DNA of 17,267 nucleotides. Origin: an uncultured Shinella sp. Its GTDB lineage: Bacteria > Pseudomonadota > Alphaproteobacteria > Rhizobiales > Rhizobiaceae. The stretch lies in the NCBI GenBank assembly GCA_946886325.1, contig CAMPIK010000006.1:1-17267 (forward strand), given 5' to 3'. The notes beneath the pieces are model-generated. The model was given only the letters and a program-made list of their open reading frames with translations, searched no databases and was not told where the DNA came from. The translations under genes were made by a program, and so were the position numbers. Positions 1-8,127 of the stretch are shown here, one piece after another. How positions within the stretch are numbered: the stretch's first letter is position 1; every line of letters starts with the position of its first letter.

Positions 1-154
1 CAACGATGTGTGCGGTTTTCCAATAAATTAAGGCAAAAACGGCACATTTCATACGTAACGATTCTGACTTGCCGGGAAAATGTCGGTCTACAATTTCACG
101 ATGCGGGGCGCCATCTCGGCAGGAGCGCTGCCAGGATACGATCATTATCCGCGT
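1..154. other. non-coding flank downstream of the DUF4038 gene
   Basis: This stretch lies beyond the stop codon of the minus-strand glycoside hydrolase gene and runs to the window edge. I see no convincing gene in it. On the minus strand a 5-bp pairing (bases 40-44 with 70-74) is followed by a run of five T (bases 39-35), which resembles an intrinsic terminator. The 25-base loop makes this weak. A second small pairing, bases 118-122 with 128-132, has no T run. Confidence 0.4.
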
Positions 155-1489
155 TCAATTTCCGATCCGCACGACCAGGATCCAATCCGTTGCACCCGAA
201 GCGTTCGAGGCGGAGGGAACGCCAAGGCGGACCTGTCCGTCGCGCGCATGACGGTCTGATGGTACCGTCCTCCCCGTAGACGGGTCGTACCACTCGACCG
301 TTGCGGGTGACCTGGCAAATGCCGCGAAATTCAGGTCAATCGAAACCGCATCGTAGAGGTAGACCACGGCGAAGCTGCCGTCGTCGGCGACGGCGGAAAT
401 GGCCGTGGCTGACGGGGCGCCCTCCACCATGCGCGCAAAGCGCCCTTCGTCCGGCCTCAATTTCCACCAGTCGAGGCGACCGAACAGTGCCTGCAGATGG
501 CTGATGCTTTCGGCCCCGTCGCTGCCAAGCGCTTCCCGCCATCCCGTTGACGCGGCGTAGAGCGCGGGGCCGTCGAAATGCCATACCGGATTGTTTCCGT
601 AGACTTGGCCGCTCGCTCCGGAAAGCAACGCACCATAGGCCATCTTGCGGATCTCTGCGGCGTCCACGCCATGTTCGTTTTCGTAGCGCGATTCGATCAG
701 GAAGAACGGGCGTGGCGGGCCGGCGCGATAGCGCGCCAGCGTGGCGGACGCAACGTCTTCGTAGGTATAGACCGTATCGAGAGCCAGCCATCCGGCATCG
801 GGCCAATAGACACCGGTCACCGTGTCGCGGTTGCCATGCACCGTCTGCATTGCGCCTGGCGCGCCCTCTGCGATCCCGCTGGCCAGTGCCGCGATCAGAT
901 CGCGGTCGGGAGGATCGTAGTCGCCGCCCTGGACCCATATGATATTCGGGTAATGCGCATAACGTTTTCCAACATAGCGTCCATAGGACCGAAGCGCCTC
1001 CGGCCCGGCAGCTGCCATCTCGGAATACCAGCCTTGCGAACCGCCGTTGGCGCCGACATAGGCGGGCGCGAGAAGGACCAGCATGTTTGCCTTCAGCGCT
1101 GCGTCCAGCACCCGCTCGGCAGCTGTGAAGTAGCGATGGTTCGGTTGGGAGAAATCGCCGGGCGCCAGGAATGGCGCAATTCCCTCGGCGTTGTTGGGCG
1201 CATTGCGGGCGAATTCGTGCTCGATCAGCGAGACCAGTATGGTGTTGAAACCGCGTGCCTTACGGTCTGCGAGATAATGATCGGCGTCTTCCGCGGACAG
1301 GTCGGCAATCAGCGACCATGCGGTATCGCCGGTGATAAGGAACGGCTTTCCATCTGCGTCTTCGAGATAGGGTCCTTCGGCGGAGATGCGTAGCGGGAAA
1401 TGTGCCTGCTCGGCGGCGGGGGAAGCGTGGGCCGCCAGAAGCGCAAGCAACACGACACACGATCGAAGAAGATTTGCGTAGATCGGCAT
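155..1489 (-). CDS. secreted DUF4038-family glycoside hydrolase (apiosidase-like)
   Basis: The 444-residue protein starts with a typical Sec signal peptide: a basic NLLR start, a hydrophobic core at about residues 8-20, and likely cleavage near A26 (ASPAAEQ). It should act in the periplasm or outside. The mature part resembles the DUF4038 TIM-barrel family, which includes GH140 apiosidases: GDTAW at 54-58, R-x3-GFN at 76-82, WVQGGDYDP near 185-193 and IESRYENEHG at 265-274. By family analogy, D190 and E266 are the candidate catalytic acids. The last 90 or so residues look like the beta domain often annotated as putative collagen-binding. The gene follows the GT4 gene on the same strand after 103 bases, with a weak GGGAAAG ribosome site. 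In a polysaccharide locus it may trim or release the polymer. The substrate cannot be read from sequence; apiose specificity should not be assumed. Confidence 0.85.
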   Translation of the reverse strand: MPIYANLLRSCVVLLALLAAHASPAAEQAHFPLRISAEGPYLEDADGKPFLITGDTAWSLIADLSAEDADHYLADRKARGFNTILVSLIEHEFARNAPNNAEGIAPFLAPGDFSQPNHRYFTAAERVLDAALKANMLVLLAPAYVGANGGSQGWYSEMAAAGPEALRSYGRYVGKRYAHYPNIIWVQGGDYDPPDRDLIAALASGIAEGAPGAMQTVHGNRDTVTGVYWPDAGWLALDTVYTYEDVASATLARYRAGPPRPFFLIESRYENEHGVDAAEIRKMAYGALLSGASGQVYGNNPVWHFDGPALYAASTGWREALGSDGAESISHLQALFGRLDWWKLRPDEGRFARMVEGAPSATAISAVADDGSFAVVYLYDAVSIDLNFAAFARSPATVEWYDPSTGRTVPSDRHARDGQVRLGVPSASNASGATDWILVVRIGN

Positions 1490-1592
1490 GGTTCGCGGCT
1501 TTCCCGATGATCGGTGGAAGAGGGAACTATGCCAGTCGCGGTTCGCGCCCGCATCATCCCCGAAAGGTGGTCCCTCGGCCCTAAGAGGTAGA

Positions 1593-2792
1593 TCAGAGCC
1601 GTTCGCGCACGACCCTCAGCCAGTTCTTCAGCGGTCGCGGCAGGTATGTGCGCAGGCCGGGGCGCAGGCCTGATGGCAGCTTCCATCCCTCCATCGGAAG
1701 GGGAGGCGCGATTGGAGGCGGCCTTGCCGTGATATCGCCCAGCACCGTTGCGTAGCATGCTGCCATTTGATCCACGCTGAAGGCCGCGGACACTTTCCGC
1801 CGGGCGCCGGCTGCCAGACGGCTTAGCCGGGCGCGGTCCTGGTCCAGTCCTGCGATGAGCCGTGCCGCTGCCGCCGGACTGCCGACGGGAAAGAGTAGCC
1901 CGTCCCGACCGTGGTCTATAATCATGTCCGTCACGCCGCGCAGTGCCGAGGCGACGGGAACACATCCGCCGGCCATGGCCTCCACCAGCGCCATCGGAAG
2001 ACCTTCGTACCGGGACGGCATGAGAAAGATGTCATGGGCCGCCATCAGTGGCGGAACCGCCTCTGCCGCGACGGCGCCGGTGTAGAAGATGCGCGGCGCG
2101 TCTGGTGGCATCTTGACCTTCAGCCCTCCGAGGTCCGGACCGTCGCCGGCGATCGTCAATGTTGCAGACGCTGGCGATCGTTCAAGAATGTCCGGCAGCC
2201 ACATCACGCCTTTGGAAGCATCTTCGATCCGGCCCAGGAAAAGGACGCGAAGTCCCTCTCCGATCGGTCGCGGCAATCGATCGCTTTCGGAAAAGGCATC
2301 CGTTGCGACGGCGTTCGGGATCACATGGGTGCGTTCGACAGGGAAATGGTGTCGCTTCACAAGGTCGTCGCGACAGCGTTGGGACACGCAGACAATTGCA
2401 TGGACATACGGTCGGATCGCCTGTGCCGCCGCATAGGTCCCCGGTGAGATGTTGTGCACGACCATGACGCGCAAGATATCGGGTGAGAGATAGCGCACGA
2501 TGTTTGTCTGCACCCTGTCGCTCAGGACATTGACGAAAACACCGTCGAATCCGCCCGCACGAATTGCCTGCTCCAGTCGTCGAGCACTGTTTCGCTCGTC
2601 GTCGGATGTCGCGGTTTCCACAAGGGTGCCAAACGCAGCCTCGCTTTCCAGCGCGGATGGAATTCCCCGCCCGTCCGACGAGAGGCCGAGCCAGCGCATC
2701 TCGATCCCGTGCAACGCAAGACCGCTGCGCAAATGCCGAAACACTGTGTAGGTGCCACCGACATGCGGCAGGACGAAATAGGCGAATTTCAT
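1593..2792 (-). CDS. GT4-family glycosyltransferase
   Basis: I chose the ATG at 2792 (MKFAYFVLPH, 399 residues) over the in-frame start at 2900. A strong GGGGGAG ribosome site lies just upstream, and the protein then begins with the first beta strand of a GT-B fold. The C-terminal half is a clear glycosyl transferases group 1 domain: VLFLGRI at 183-189 with K194 behind it, AGDGPDLGGL at 215-224, and the EX7E donor-site motif at E263-E271 in RYEGLPMALVEAM. It should move a sugar from a nucleotide donor onto the lipid-linked repeat unit at the cytoplasmic face of the inner membrane. There is no membrane segment. It leads a two-gene minus-strand unit and is divergent from the pyruvyl transferase gene. 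Donor and acceptor cannot be predicted. Confidence 0.9.
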   Translation of the reverse strand: MKFAYFVLPHVGGTYTVFRHLRSGLALHGIEMRWLGLSSDGRGIPSALESEAAFGTLVETATSDDERNSARRLEQAIRAGGFDGVFVNVLSDRVQTNIVRYLSPDILRVMVVHNISPGTYAAAQAIRPYVHAIVCVSQRCRDDLVKRHHFPVERTHVIPNAVATDAFSESDRLPRPIGEGLRVLFLGRIEDASKGVMWLPDILERSPASATLTIAGDGPDLGGLKVKMPPDAPRIFYTGAVAAEAVPPLMAAHDIFLMPSRYEGLPMALVEAMAGGCVPVASALRGVTDMIIDHGRDGLLFPVGSPAAAARLIAGLDQDRARLSRLAAGARRKVSAAFSVDQMAACYATVLGDITARPPPIAPPLPMEGWKLPSGLRPGLRTYLPRPLKNWLRVVRERL

Positions 2793-3014
2793 GGGATGCT
2801 CCCCCGGCCACCCACATGTCCGTGCTGAACCGGCATTTCGGAAGCTGGGTATTGGAAGACTGCCGCGCCCCTTCGCCGGAGACCTTCGCAAAGCTACCAC
2901 CTTCGGTCGAGGAACGATGTCGAATGTCGGCGTTTTACGAACTGCAACAGGGCGCGATAGTTCGGCCGCACTGGCAATCCTTGACGGCCTTCACTCGACA
3001 GCGGCGGACACTTC
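2793..3014. promoter_or_regulatory. divergent intergenic region, presumed promoters
   Basis: These 222 bases separate two divergently transcribed genes, so promoters for both units should be here or close by. A TTGACG hexamer sits at 2981-2986 on the plus strand, but no good -10 box follows at the usual distance. I see no strong inverted repeat. Only the function as a promoter region is inferred; no specific element is supported. Confidence 0.4.
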
Positions 3015-4259
3015 ATGAAGATTGGCCTGCTCGGACAGTTCGGATCCGGAAATTCGGGCAATGACGGCTCTCTGGAGGCGATGCATCTCTTCTTGCGCCG
3101 CGCTTGCCCCGACGCCGGCCTTCTATGCATCTGTTCCAATCCCGCAGTGATCGGCGAACGTTTCGCTCTGGATGCGATCAGCATCCGCGGCGGCGCGGCC
3201 TTCGTCCGCCCCTTTTTCAGATGGCTCGACAGCAGACTGGGACGGGTTCCCGGACGGTTTGTCAGCCTCGTGTCGATCCTGCGCGCGCTCGGCGGTATCG
3301 ATGTGATGGTGATACCCGGAACCGGCATACTCGACGATTTCCAGGAAACACCGTTCGGCTGGCCGTTTATCGTCTATTGCTGGTGCCTTGCCGCACGGCT
3401 GCGCGGCGCGCGCATCGCTTTCGTCAGCATTGGTGCCGGCCCCATCCGTGGCGGGCTCAGTCGCTGGTTTCTGACATCGGCAGTCAGGATGGCCACATAC
3501 CGTTCCTACCGCGACGACTTTTCGCTACGCTTTGTACAGGGTCTCGGTATCGACACATCCGCAGATCACCGCTTCCCGGACCTCGCTTTCGGGCTGGGCG
3601 AGCCAGACCGCTCCGCCGAGACGGATCGCGGGCAGAAGCCGGCGACCATCGGTATTGGCGTCATGCGCTACCGCGGATGGGAACGCGACCATGCGAATGG
3701 CGAAGCCATCTACCGGACCTATGTGGACAAGATTATCGTTTTGGCGCGCCGATTGCTCGACGAGGGACACAACGTACGTCTCTTTATCGGCGACACATCC
3801 GACGATCAGGCTCTTGACGACATACGCGCGGCCCTAGCGGTTGCTCCTATTGACCGAAATGGTCGTCTTTCGGTCGCCCGCACCGTCTCGCTGCAAGAGG
3901 TCATGGACGATATTCTGAAGATCGATATCGCCATCGTTTCCCGCTATCACAATCTCCTCTGCGCTCTAAAGCTCGATCGGCCCGCTCTTTCGCTCGGCTA
4001 CGCGGAGAAGAACGAAGAACTCATGGCCGAGTTTGGGCGGCGCACGTTCAGTCACCATATCGAGACCTTCGAAGTCGAGCGGGTCATGCAGCAGGTCCAC
4101 CTGGCACTCGGCGATCTGGAGAGCGCCAGCAAGACCATTGCCAGTCACAATGCTGCGATCCGGTCCGAGCTCTCGCGGCAGCAGGATCTTCTTCTCTCAC
4201 GGGTGCTGTCCGACAGACATGGCAAGACCCTACCACTTGTACAGGATGCCTTAAGCTGA
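3015..4259 (+). CDS. polysaccharide pyruvyl transferase family protein
   Basis: The 414-residue protein matches the polysaccharide pyruvyl transferase family, which puts ketal-linked pyruvate from phosphoenolpyruvate onto sugars of exopolysaccharide repeat units. Visible signs are the N-terminal GQFGSGNSGNDGS loop (residues 7-19), the PGTGILDDF segment at 101-109, FVSIGAGPIRGG at 136-147, and the C-terminal SRYHNLLCALKLDRP at 309-323, followed by the SLGYAEKNEELM block at 326-337. The last two are the usual family signature around the donor site. It has no signal peptide and should be cytoplasmic. It is the first gene of a plus-strand unit with the flippase and a GT2. Some family members act on non-pyruvate chemistry or are uncharacterised, so the family is secure and the exact reaction is inferred. 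Confidence 0.87.
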   Translation: MKIGLLGQFGSGNSGNDGSLEAMHLFLRRACPDAGLLCICSNPAVIGERFALDAISIRGGAAFVRPFFRWLDSRLGRVPGRFVSLVSILRALGGIDVMVIPGTGILDDFQETPFGWPFIVYCWCLAARLRGARIAFVSIGAGPIRGGLSRWFLTSAVRMATYRSYRDDFSLRFVQGLGIDTSADHRFPDLAFGLGEPDRSAETDRGQKPATIGIGVMRYRGWERDHANGEAIYRTYVDKIIVLARRLLDEGHNVRLFIGDTSDDQALDDIRAALAVAPIDRNGRLSVARTVSLQEVMDDILKIDIAIVSRYHNLLCALKLDRPALSLGYAEKNEELMAEFGRRTFSHHIETFEVERVMQQVHLALGDLESASKTIASHNAAIRSELSRQQDLLLSRVLSDRHGKTLPLVQDALS

Positions 4260-4395
4260 ATGGGCAAGTGGTCACCGCCCATGCCAAGCCTATTCTCAAA
4301 GAAACCGGCGGAGTGGACGACATGGGCTTGAGGTTGGAAGAACGGGACACACGTGTGGTGGCGGCATTGCTGCGACCGAACCGCTCCGGAAACGT
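4260..4395. other. intergenic gap before the flippase gene
   Basis: This 136-base gap contains a short inverted repeat TGGGC/GCCCA (4261-4265 with 4277-4281) immediately after the pyruvyl transferase stop; it has no T run. A 25-codon reading frame (ATG 4322 to TGA 4397-4399) overlaps the GTG proposed as the flippase start. It has no recognisable content and could be a leader peptide or chance. I see no clear promoter. Confidence 0.3.
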
Positions 4396-5880
4396 GTGAA
4401 CCCTATGGTCCGTCGCGCCTATGTGATGGCCTCGCTGGAGCAATACCTCGCGCTCCTGATCAATCTTGCGGTGCTGGCGACGATGGCCCGCATCCTGACG
4501 CCCGGTGAAATCGGCGAAGCGGTGACGGGTTTGGCAATCTCCATTGTCGCCTTCTCCGCGCGCGAGTTCGTGACGCCGGAATTCCTCATCCAACGCCGTA
4601 CGGTCGATGAGGAGGCAGTTCGGACCGCGCTGACGCTGCAGGTCGTCGTCAATGCGATCATTGCAGCGGTTCTCATCATCATATCCGGCCTCATTGCCCG
4701 GTTCTATGCATCTCCTGGCCTGTCCTTGTTCCTCGTGTTGGCGGCGGCGGCAAGTTTTGGGGAGGCGATAGCTCAACCGGTCATCACATTGCTCCGCCGC
4801 AACATGAGCTTCGGAGCCCTGGCCTGCATCCGCACCGTTGTGTCCCTCGTGACTGCGCTCATCACAATCGCGCTCGCTACCCTTGGCTTCGGTCCAGTTA
4901 GCTTCGCATGGGCCATGCTGGCGGGTGCAGTTACACTTGCGGCCCTCACGCTTTCATTCTCACCGGTACCGGTTGCGAAGATTTTCCGGCCATGTCTCAC
5001 GTACTGGCGCGATGTGCTGGCTTTCGGCCTGTTCAAGGGCGCGGCGCTCATGGTGGAGCGCATCCACGAGTCCGTGCCTCAGCTGATCCTTGGCAGGATC
5101 GTCTCCATGACGTCGGTCGCGCTCTACAACCGCTCGAATGCCCTTTGCGGCATACCGGACCGGATCATCATGTCGGCATTTCACAGCATGGCCTTCCCGG
5201 CGCTGGCCAACCGGGTGCGGGAGGGGCATGACATCGAGAAGACCTATCTCGGCATCCTGGCCTACCTTTCGGTGCTCTACTGGCCGGGCGTGATGCTCGT
5301 TTCGCTGCACGCGCCGTCGATCGTCAGCATCGTTCTTGGTGAGCAGTGGGGGGAAGCCGTCCCCATCGTTCGCATTCTCGCGCTCGCCGCCGTGTTCTGG
5401 CTGCCGGTCATCGTCATGGGACCGCTGCTCCTTGCGCTTGGCCGCAACTGGGAAGCCTTTCTGGGGAGCCTGATTTCCCGATCGCTTGCGGCATGCATCC
5501 TCTGCGCCGCCAGCCTGTATGGCGTGACGGCCATGGCGTTCAGCCAGTTCATCTCTCTTCCTGTCCAGATGCTGATCGCGCTGGTGTTCGTGCACCGCTA
5601 TGTCCCCTATTCCCTGCGTGGCCTGTTTGCGGCCCTTGCGCCGGGTGTGGTCGTTACCGGTTTTTCGCTCGCAGGGCCGAGCGCGCTCCTGGCCTTGCAT
5701 GCGCAGCATGAGTTGGGACCAATCGGGTTTATCGTCTCGATGCTTCTTGCCGCCGGGGGGTGGCTGATTGGGCTGCATGTTACGCGCCACCGGTTCCTCT
5801 CCGAGATCCACATGATGCTGGACGGGGGGCGTGACCATGTCCGTCGCCTGCGACAGTTCCTCGCTGCAACGGGAGCATGA
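4396..5880 (+). CDS. Wzx-type polysaccharide flippase (MOP superfamily)
   Basis: The protein has up to 494 residues and is hydrophobic along most of its length, with a pattern consistent with 12-14 membrane helices. It resembles polysaccharide biosynthesis proteins of the MOP exporter superfamily: near the N-terminus ATMARILTPGEIGE (variant of the usual ARxLTPxEfG), then LLRRNMSFGAL and YNRSNALCGIPD in the loops expected for the PST/Wzx branch. It would flip the undecaprenyl-linked repeat unit across the inner membrane. The start is uncertain: GTG 4396 has a poor GGAA site 4 bases away, while ATG 4405 gives a protein three residues shorter but has no nearer ribosome site. The GT2 gene follows after three bases, so the two are co-expressed. 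Presence of a flippase together with the ExoP/ExoF pair points to a Wzx/Wzy-type pathway. Confidence 0.88.
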   Translation: MNPMVRRAYVMASLEQYLALLINLAVLATMARILTPGEIGEAVTGLAISIVAFSAREFVTPEFLIQRRTVDEEAVRTALTLQVVVNAIIAAVLIIISGLIARFYASPGLSLFLVLAAAASFGEAIAQPVITLLRRNMSFGALACIRTVVSLVTALITIALATLGFGPVSFAWAMLAGAVTLAALTLSFSPVPVAKIFRPCLTYWRDVLAFGLFKGAALMVERIHESVPQLILGRIVSMTSVALYNRSNALCGIPDRIIMSAFHSMAFPALANRVREGHDIEKTYLGILAYLSVLYWPGVMLVSLHAPSIVSIVLGEQWGEAVPIVRILALAAVFWLPVIVMGPLLLALGRNWEAFLGSLISRSLAACILCAASLYGVTAMAFSQFISLPVQMLIALVFVHRYVPYSLRGLFAALAPGVVVTGFSLAGPSALLALHAQHELGPIGFIVSMLLAAGGWLIGLHVTRHRFLSEIHMMLDGGRDHVRRLRQFLAATGA

Positions 5881-5883
5881 GTC

Positions 5884-6867
5884 ATGGCCAGCGTCGATGT
5901 TGTCATCCCGAATTACAACTACGGCCGGTTTCTCGAAGCCTGTGTCGAAAGCGTGCTTTCCCAGGATATGGACGGCGTGCGGGTCCTGATCGTCGACAAT
6001 GCCTCGACGGATGACAGCGTGGTGATCGCCAACCGGCTCGCCGCCGAAGATCCAAGGGTGGAACTGCTGCTTCGACCGCAGAACCTCGGGCCGCATGCAT
6101 CCTTCAATGCCGGGATCGACTGGGCGCGGGCGGATTATTTTCTTCTGCTTTTCGCGGACGACTTTCTGGTGCCGGGTGCGCTTCGGCGGGCGACTGCCGT
6201 CATGGAACGGGATCGTGACATCGCGTTCTGCTATGGCCGCGACGTGGCGATCCGCGGCGATGCGCCAATCCCCGAGATCGAGTTGCAGCCCTCCGTCCCG
6301 ACGGTCGAACGGATGACGGGACGGGCGTTCATCGAACGGTTTTGTCGTCTTGGCGTGTTTCAGATACCCGGGCCATCGATCGTCGTTCGCACGAGCGTAC
6401 AGAAGCTCGCCGGCCACTTTCGGCCCGCGCTGCCGCACAGCGACGATTACGAACTCTGGCTGCGGCTCGCCATGCATGGGACGGTTGCCGAGCTTGATTG
6501 CATCCAGGCCGGTATCCGCACCCACGAGGCGAACCGATCGACAGATTTGTGGGCCCACCAGATTCTGCACATCCTTCATACCAAGGATGCGGCCGAGAGC
6601 TTCTTCTACCATGAGGGCCGGTGGCTCGATGGGGCGGAACGCCTGCGCCGGCGCGCACGGCGCGGCATTGCAGAGCGGGCATATTGGTCGGCGGTTTCGC
6701 ATGCCTTGCGGGGAAACGGAGAGGCGTGGCAGCTTCTCATGCTGGCCTTCCGACTGTCGCCCGCGACAGCCGTGCTGCCGCCGGTCGGCTATCTCCTGCA
6801 TCGACCCGACACGCTGTCGCGCATGCGGACCCTTTTCGCCAGGCTGCTTCCGTCGCTTCAGCGCTGA
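5884..6867 (+). CDS. GT2-family glycosyltransferase
   Basis: The 327-residue protein has a GT-A domain in the first 220 residues. It opens with VDVVIPNYNYGRFL (4-17), then LIVDNASTDDS (35-45), which holds the nucleotide-binding aspartate, then FADDF (90-94), the metal-binding acidic motif. SDDYELWLRL (186-195) provides the likely catalytic base. The last 100 residues are helical and basic with no convincing membrane anchor, so it probably works on the cytoplasmic face, adding one sugar to the repeat unit. Its ribosome site GGGAG lies inside the last codons of the flippase gene. The 3' end overlaps the convergent export gene by 10 bases, and both stop codons sit in a palindrome. Sugar specificity cannot be told. 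Confidence 0.9.
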   Translation: MASVDVVIPNYNYGRFLEACVESVLSQDMDGVRVLIVDNASTDDSVVIANRLAAEDPRVELLLRPQNLGPHASFNAGIDWARADYFLLLFADDFLVPGALRRATAVMERDRDIAFCYGRDVAIRGDAPIPEIELQPSVPTVERMTGRAFIERFCRLGVFQIPGPSIVVRTSVQKLAGHFRPALPHSDDYELWLRLAMHGTVAELDCIQAGIRTHEANRSTDLWAHQILHILHTKDAAESFFYHEGRWLDGAERLRRRARRGIAERAYWSAVSHALRGNGEAWQLLMLAFRLSPATAVLPPVGYLLHRPDTLSRMRTLFARLLPSLQR

Positions 6868-6873
6868 GCGACG
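6851..6873. terminator. hairpin at convergent stop codons (GT2 / export protein)
   Basis: The overlap of the two convergent genes, bases 6858-6867, is the perfect palindrome TCAGCGCTGA, containing both stop codons. The arms continue outward with a 6-bp pairing (CGTCGC at 6851-6856 with GCGACG at 6868-6873), leaving T6857 bulged. In RNA this gives a stem with a GCGC loop. No T run follows on either strand, so a classic intrinsic terminator is not shown. It may act as a shared 3'-end structure for both transcripts. Confidence 0.5.
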
Positions 6874-8114
6874 TCGTTCTCATCCTGGACGAGGCTCACC
6901 CGCAGGATATCGCCGGCCATCACGGCATCGGTCTGCTCCAATGCGACATCCTGATACGTGCCTTCGACAAGCCGGACAGCCGAGAACCGAAAGGCGGCCA
7001 ACTGGGTACCGTCTTTCCTTCGCATTGCCATGCCGGCCTCCGCCATAGCCTGAATGCTATAGCTCAACTTGCGACGCAGACGCAGGATATCGATACGCAC
7101 CTCCCGCAGTTCGGCCGCCGCCTCTCCGCGACGCTGTCCCCGCAACGAATTGAGGCGACCGTCGATGACGTTCAGATTCTGGCGGGCGCGCGCAAGGAAA
7201 GAGCCAAACTCCAGCACGTCCCGATTTGTTGCCGATATTTCCCGCTGTTTCTCGCGAAGCATGGTCTTCGGGGTCAGCCCGCGCTCCACCATGCTTCGCG
7301 CAACTTCGACATCTTCTCCGAGCAGCGCGAGTTCACCATCCCTGAGCTTGCCGCTCTTTTCCAGTGTACCGATTTCCTCCACGTACCCTGACTTCTGCAG
7401 TTCAAGGCTTTCCAGCTCCGCGGAGAGCGTGGTGCGCCGCAGTTCAAACAGCGTGCGCTCGGACTCCACAACCTGATCGACGATACGCAGGTCGGGTGTA
7501 CCGATCTCCTCGCTCGGTATGTAGGTGAAAGGCCGCCCGTTCAGTTCGGCCTCGAGGCGCACCCGCTTCACGTCCTGCGCGAGAATTTGCAATCCGAGAT
7601 CGGCATAGTCCTGGCGCAGGCCCGCAAGTTGGATGCCGGCGCTTTCCCCGCGTGCCAGCGCCTCCTTCTGCCCGCCACCGAGTGCGAACAGTTCCAGGGC
7701 GATCATGCCGGGACGAAACTCGTATCGGCCGGGCTTCTGCACCTCACCCACGACGAAAACGGGCGCATAGGCTTCCACGACGACCGCGACGGAAAGATTG
7801 GCGATGTGCTCCTTCAAGCGGGTGCCGATCGCTTCCCGGATTTCGCTGACGCTCTTGCCGGTTACCGCGACGTTGCCGAGCAGTGGATAGCCGACCGTAC
7901 CGTCCGTGCCGATGGGAAACGATCCGCTCAGTCCCGGATCGCCATAGACGGTGATGCGCAGCACGTCGCCGTTTGTCACCCTGTAGCTAGGGGCTTGCGC
8001 AAACGCCGGGCTGGCCGACGCCGTCAGCAAATGCAGGCATGCGAAGACCGATATGCATGCGACACGTCTGCGGTATCGAGTCTTGCTTCGCGGGACCGGT
8101 TGAGCTGACACCAT
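6858..8114 (-). CDS. polysaccharide export protein, ExoF/Wza-like
   Basis: I chose the ATG at 8114 (MVSAQP, 418 residues). The upstream start at 8213 would overlap the preceding gene and bury the signal peptide. The N-terminus is basic (KTRYRRR) with a hydrophobic segment at 18-38 and probable cleavage after AFA at residue 39. There is no lipobox cysteine, so this is not a Wza-type lipoprotein but resembles rhizobial ExoF proteins. Domains in order: polysaccharide export domain about 42-120 (YRVTNGDVLRITVYGDPGLS at 44-63), SLBB domain about 119-150 (VGEVQKPGRY), then a long coiled-coil-prone helical region about 165-355, and a short C-terminal domain ending GDILRVSL. It should sit in the periplasm or outer membrane and pass the polymer outward with the ExoP-like partner, whose stop codon is 13 bases upstream of this start. 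Confidence 0.88.
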   Translation of the reverse strand: MVSAQPVPRSKTRYRRRVACISVFACLHLLTASASPAFAQAPSYRVTNGDVLRITVYGDPGLSGSFPIGTDGTVGYPLLGNVAVTGKSVSEIREAIGTRLKEHIANLSVAVVVEAYAPVFVVGEVQKPGRYEFRPGMIALELFALGGGQKEALARGESAGIQLAGLRQDYADLGLQILAQDVKRVRLEAELNGRPFTYIPSEEIGTPDLRIVDQVVESERTLFELRRTTLSAELESLELQKSGYVEEIGTLEKSGKLRDGELALLGEDVEVARSMVERGLTPKTMLREKQREISATNRDVLEFGSFLARARQNLNVIDGRLNSLRGQRRGEAAAELREVRIDILRLRRKLSYSIQAMAEAGMAMRRKDGTQLAAFRFSAVRLVEGTYQDVALEQTDAVMAGDILRVSLVQDENDVAQR

Positions 8115-8127
8115 GGCGCTTTCGACC

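Noticed and set aside
35..74. Possible intrinsic terminator on the minus strand after the hydrolase gene
   Set aside because: Stem of only 5 bp with a 25-base loop; the T run alone is not enough.
578..1393. 271-codon open frame on the plus strand
   Set aside because: It is antisense to the DUF4038 hydrolase gene and has no recognisable motif or ribosome site.
2793..2900. 36-residue N-terminal extension of the GT4 gene to an in-frame start at 2900
   Set aside because: The extension is low-complexity and basic with no family match, while a strong ribosome site directly precedes the ATG at 2792, where the GT-B fold begins.
4322..4399. 25-codon frame overlapping the flippase start
   Set aside because: It has no ribosome site or recognisable content, so it cannot be told from chance; kept only as a note in the gap description.
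4960..6801. 613-codon open frame on the minus strand
   Set aside because: It runs antisense across the flippase and GT2 genes, is rich in Arg, His, Gln and Asp without domain-like motifs, and is explained by high-GC antisense frames staying open.
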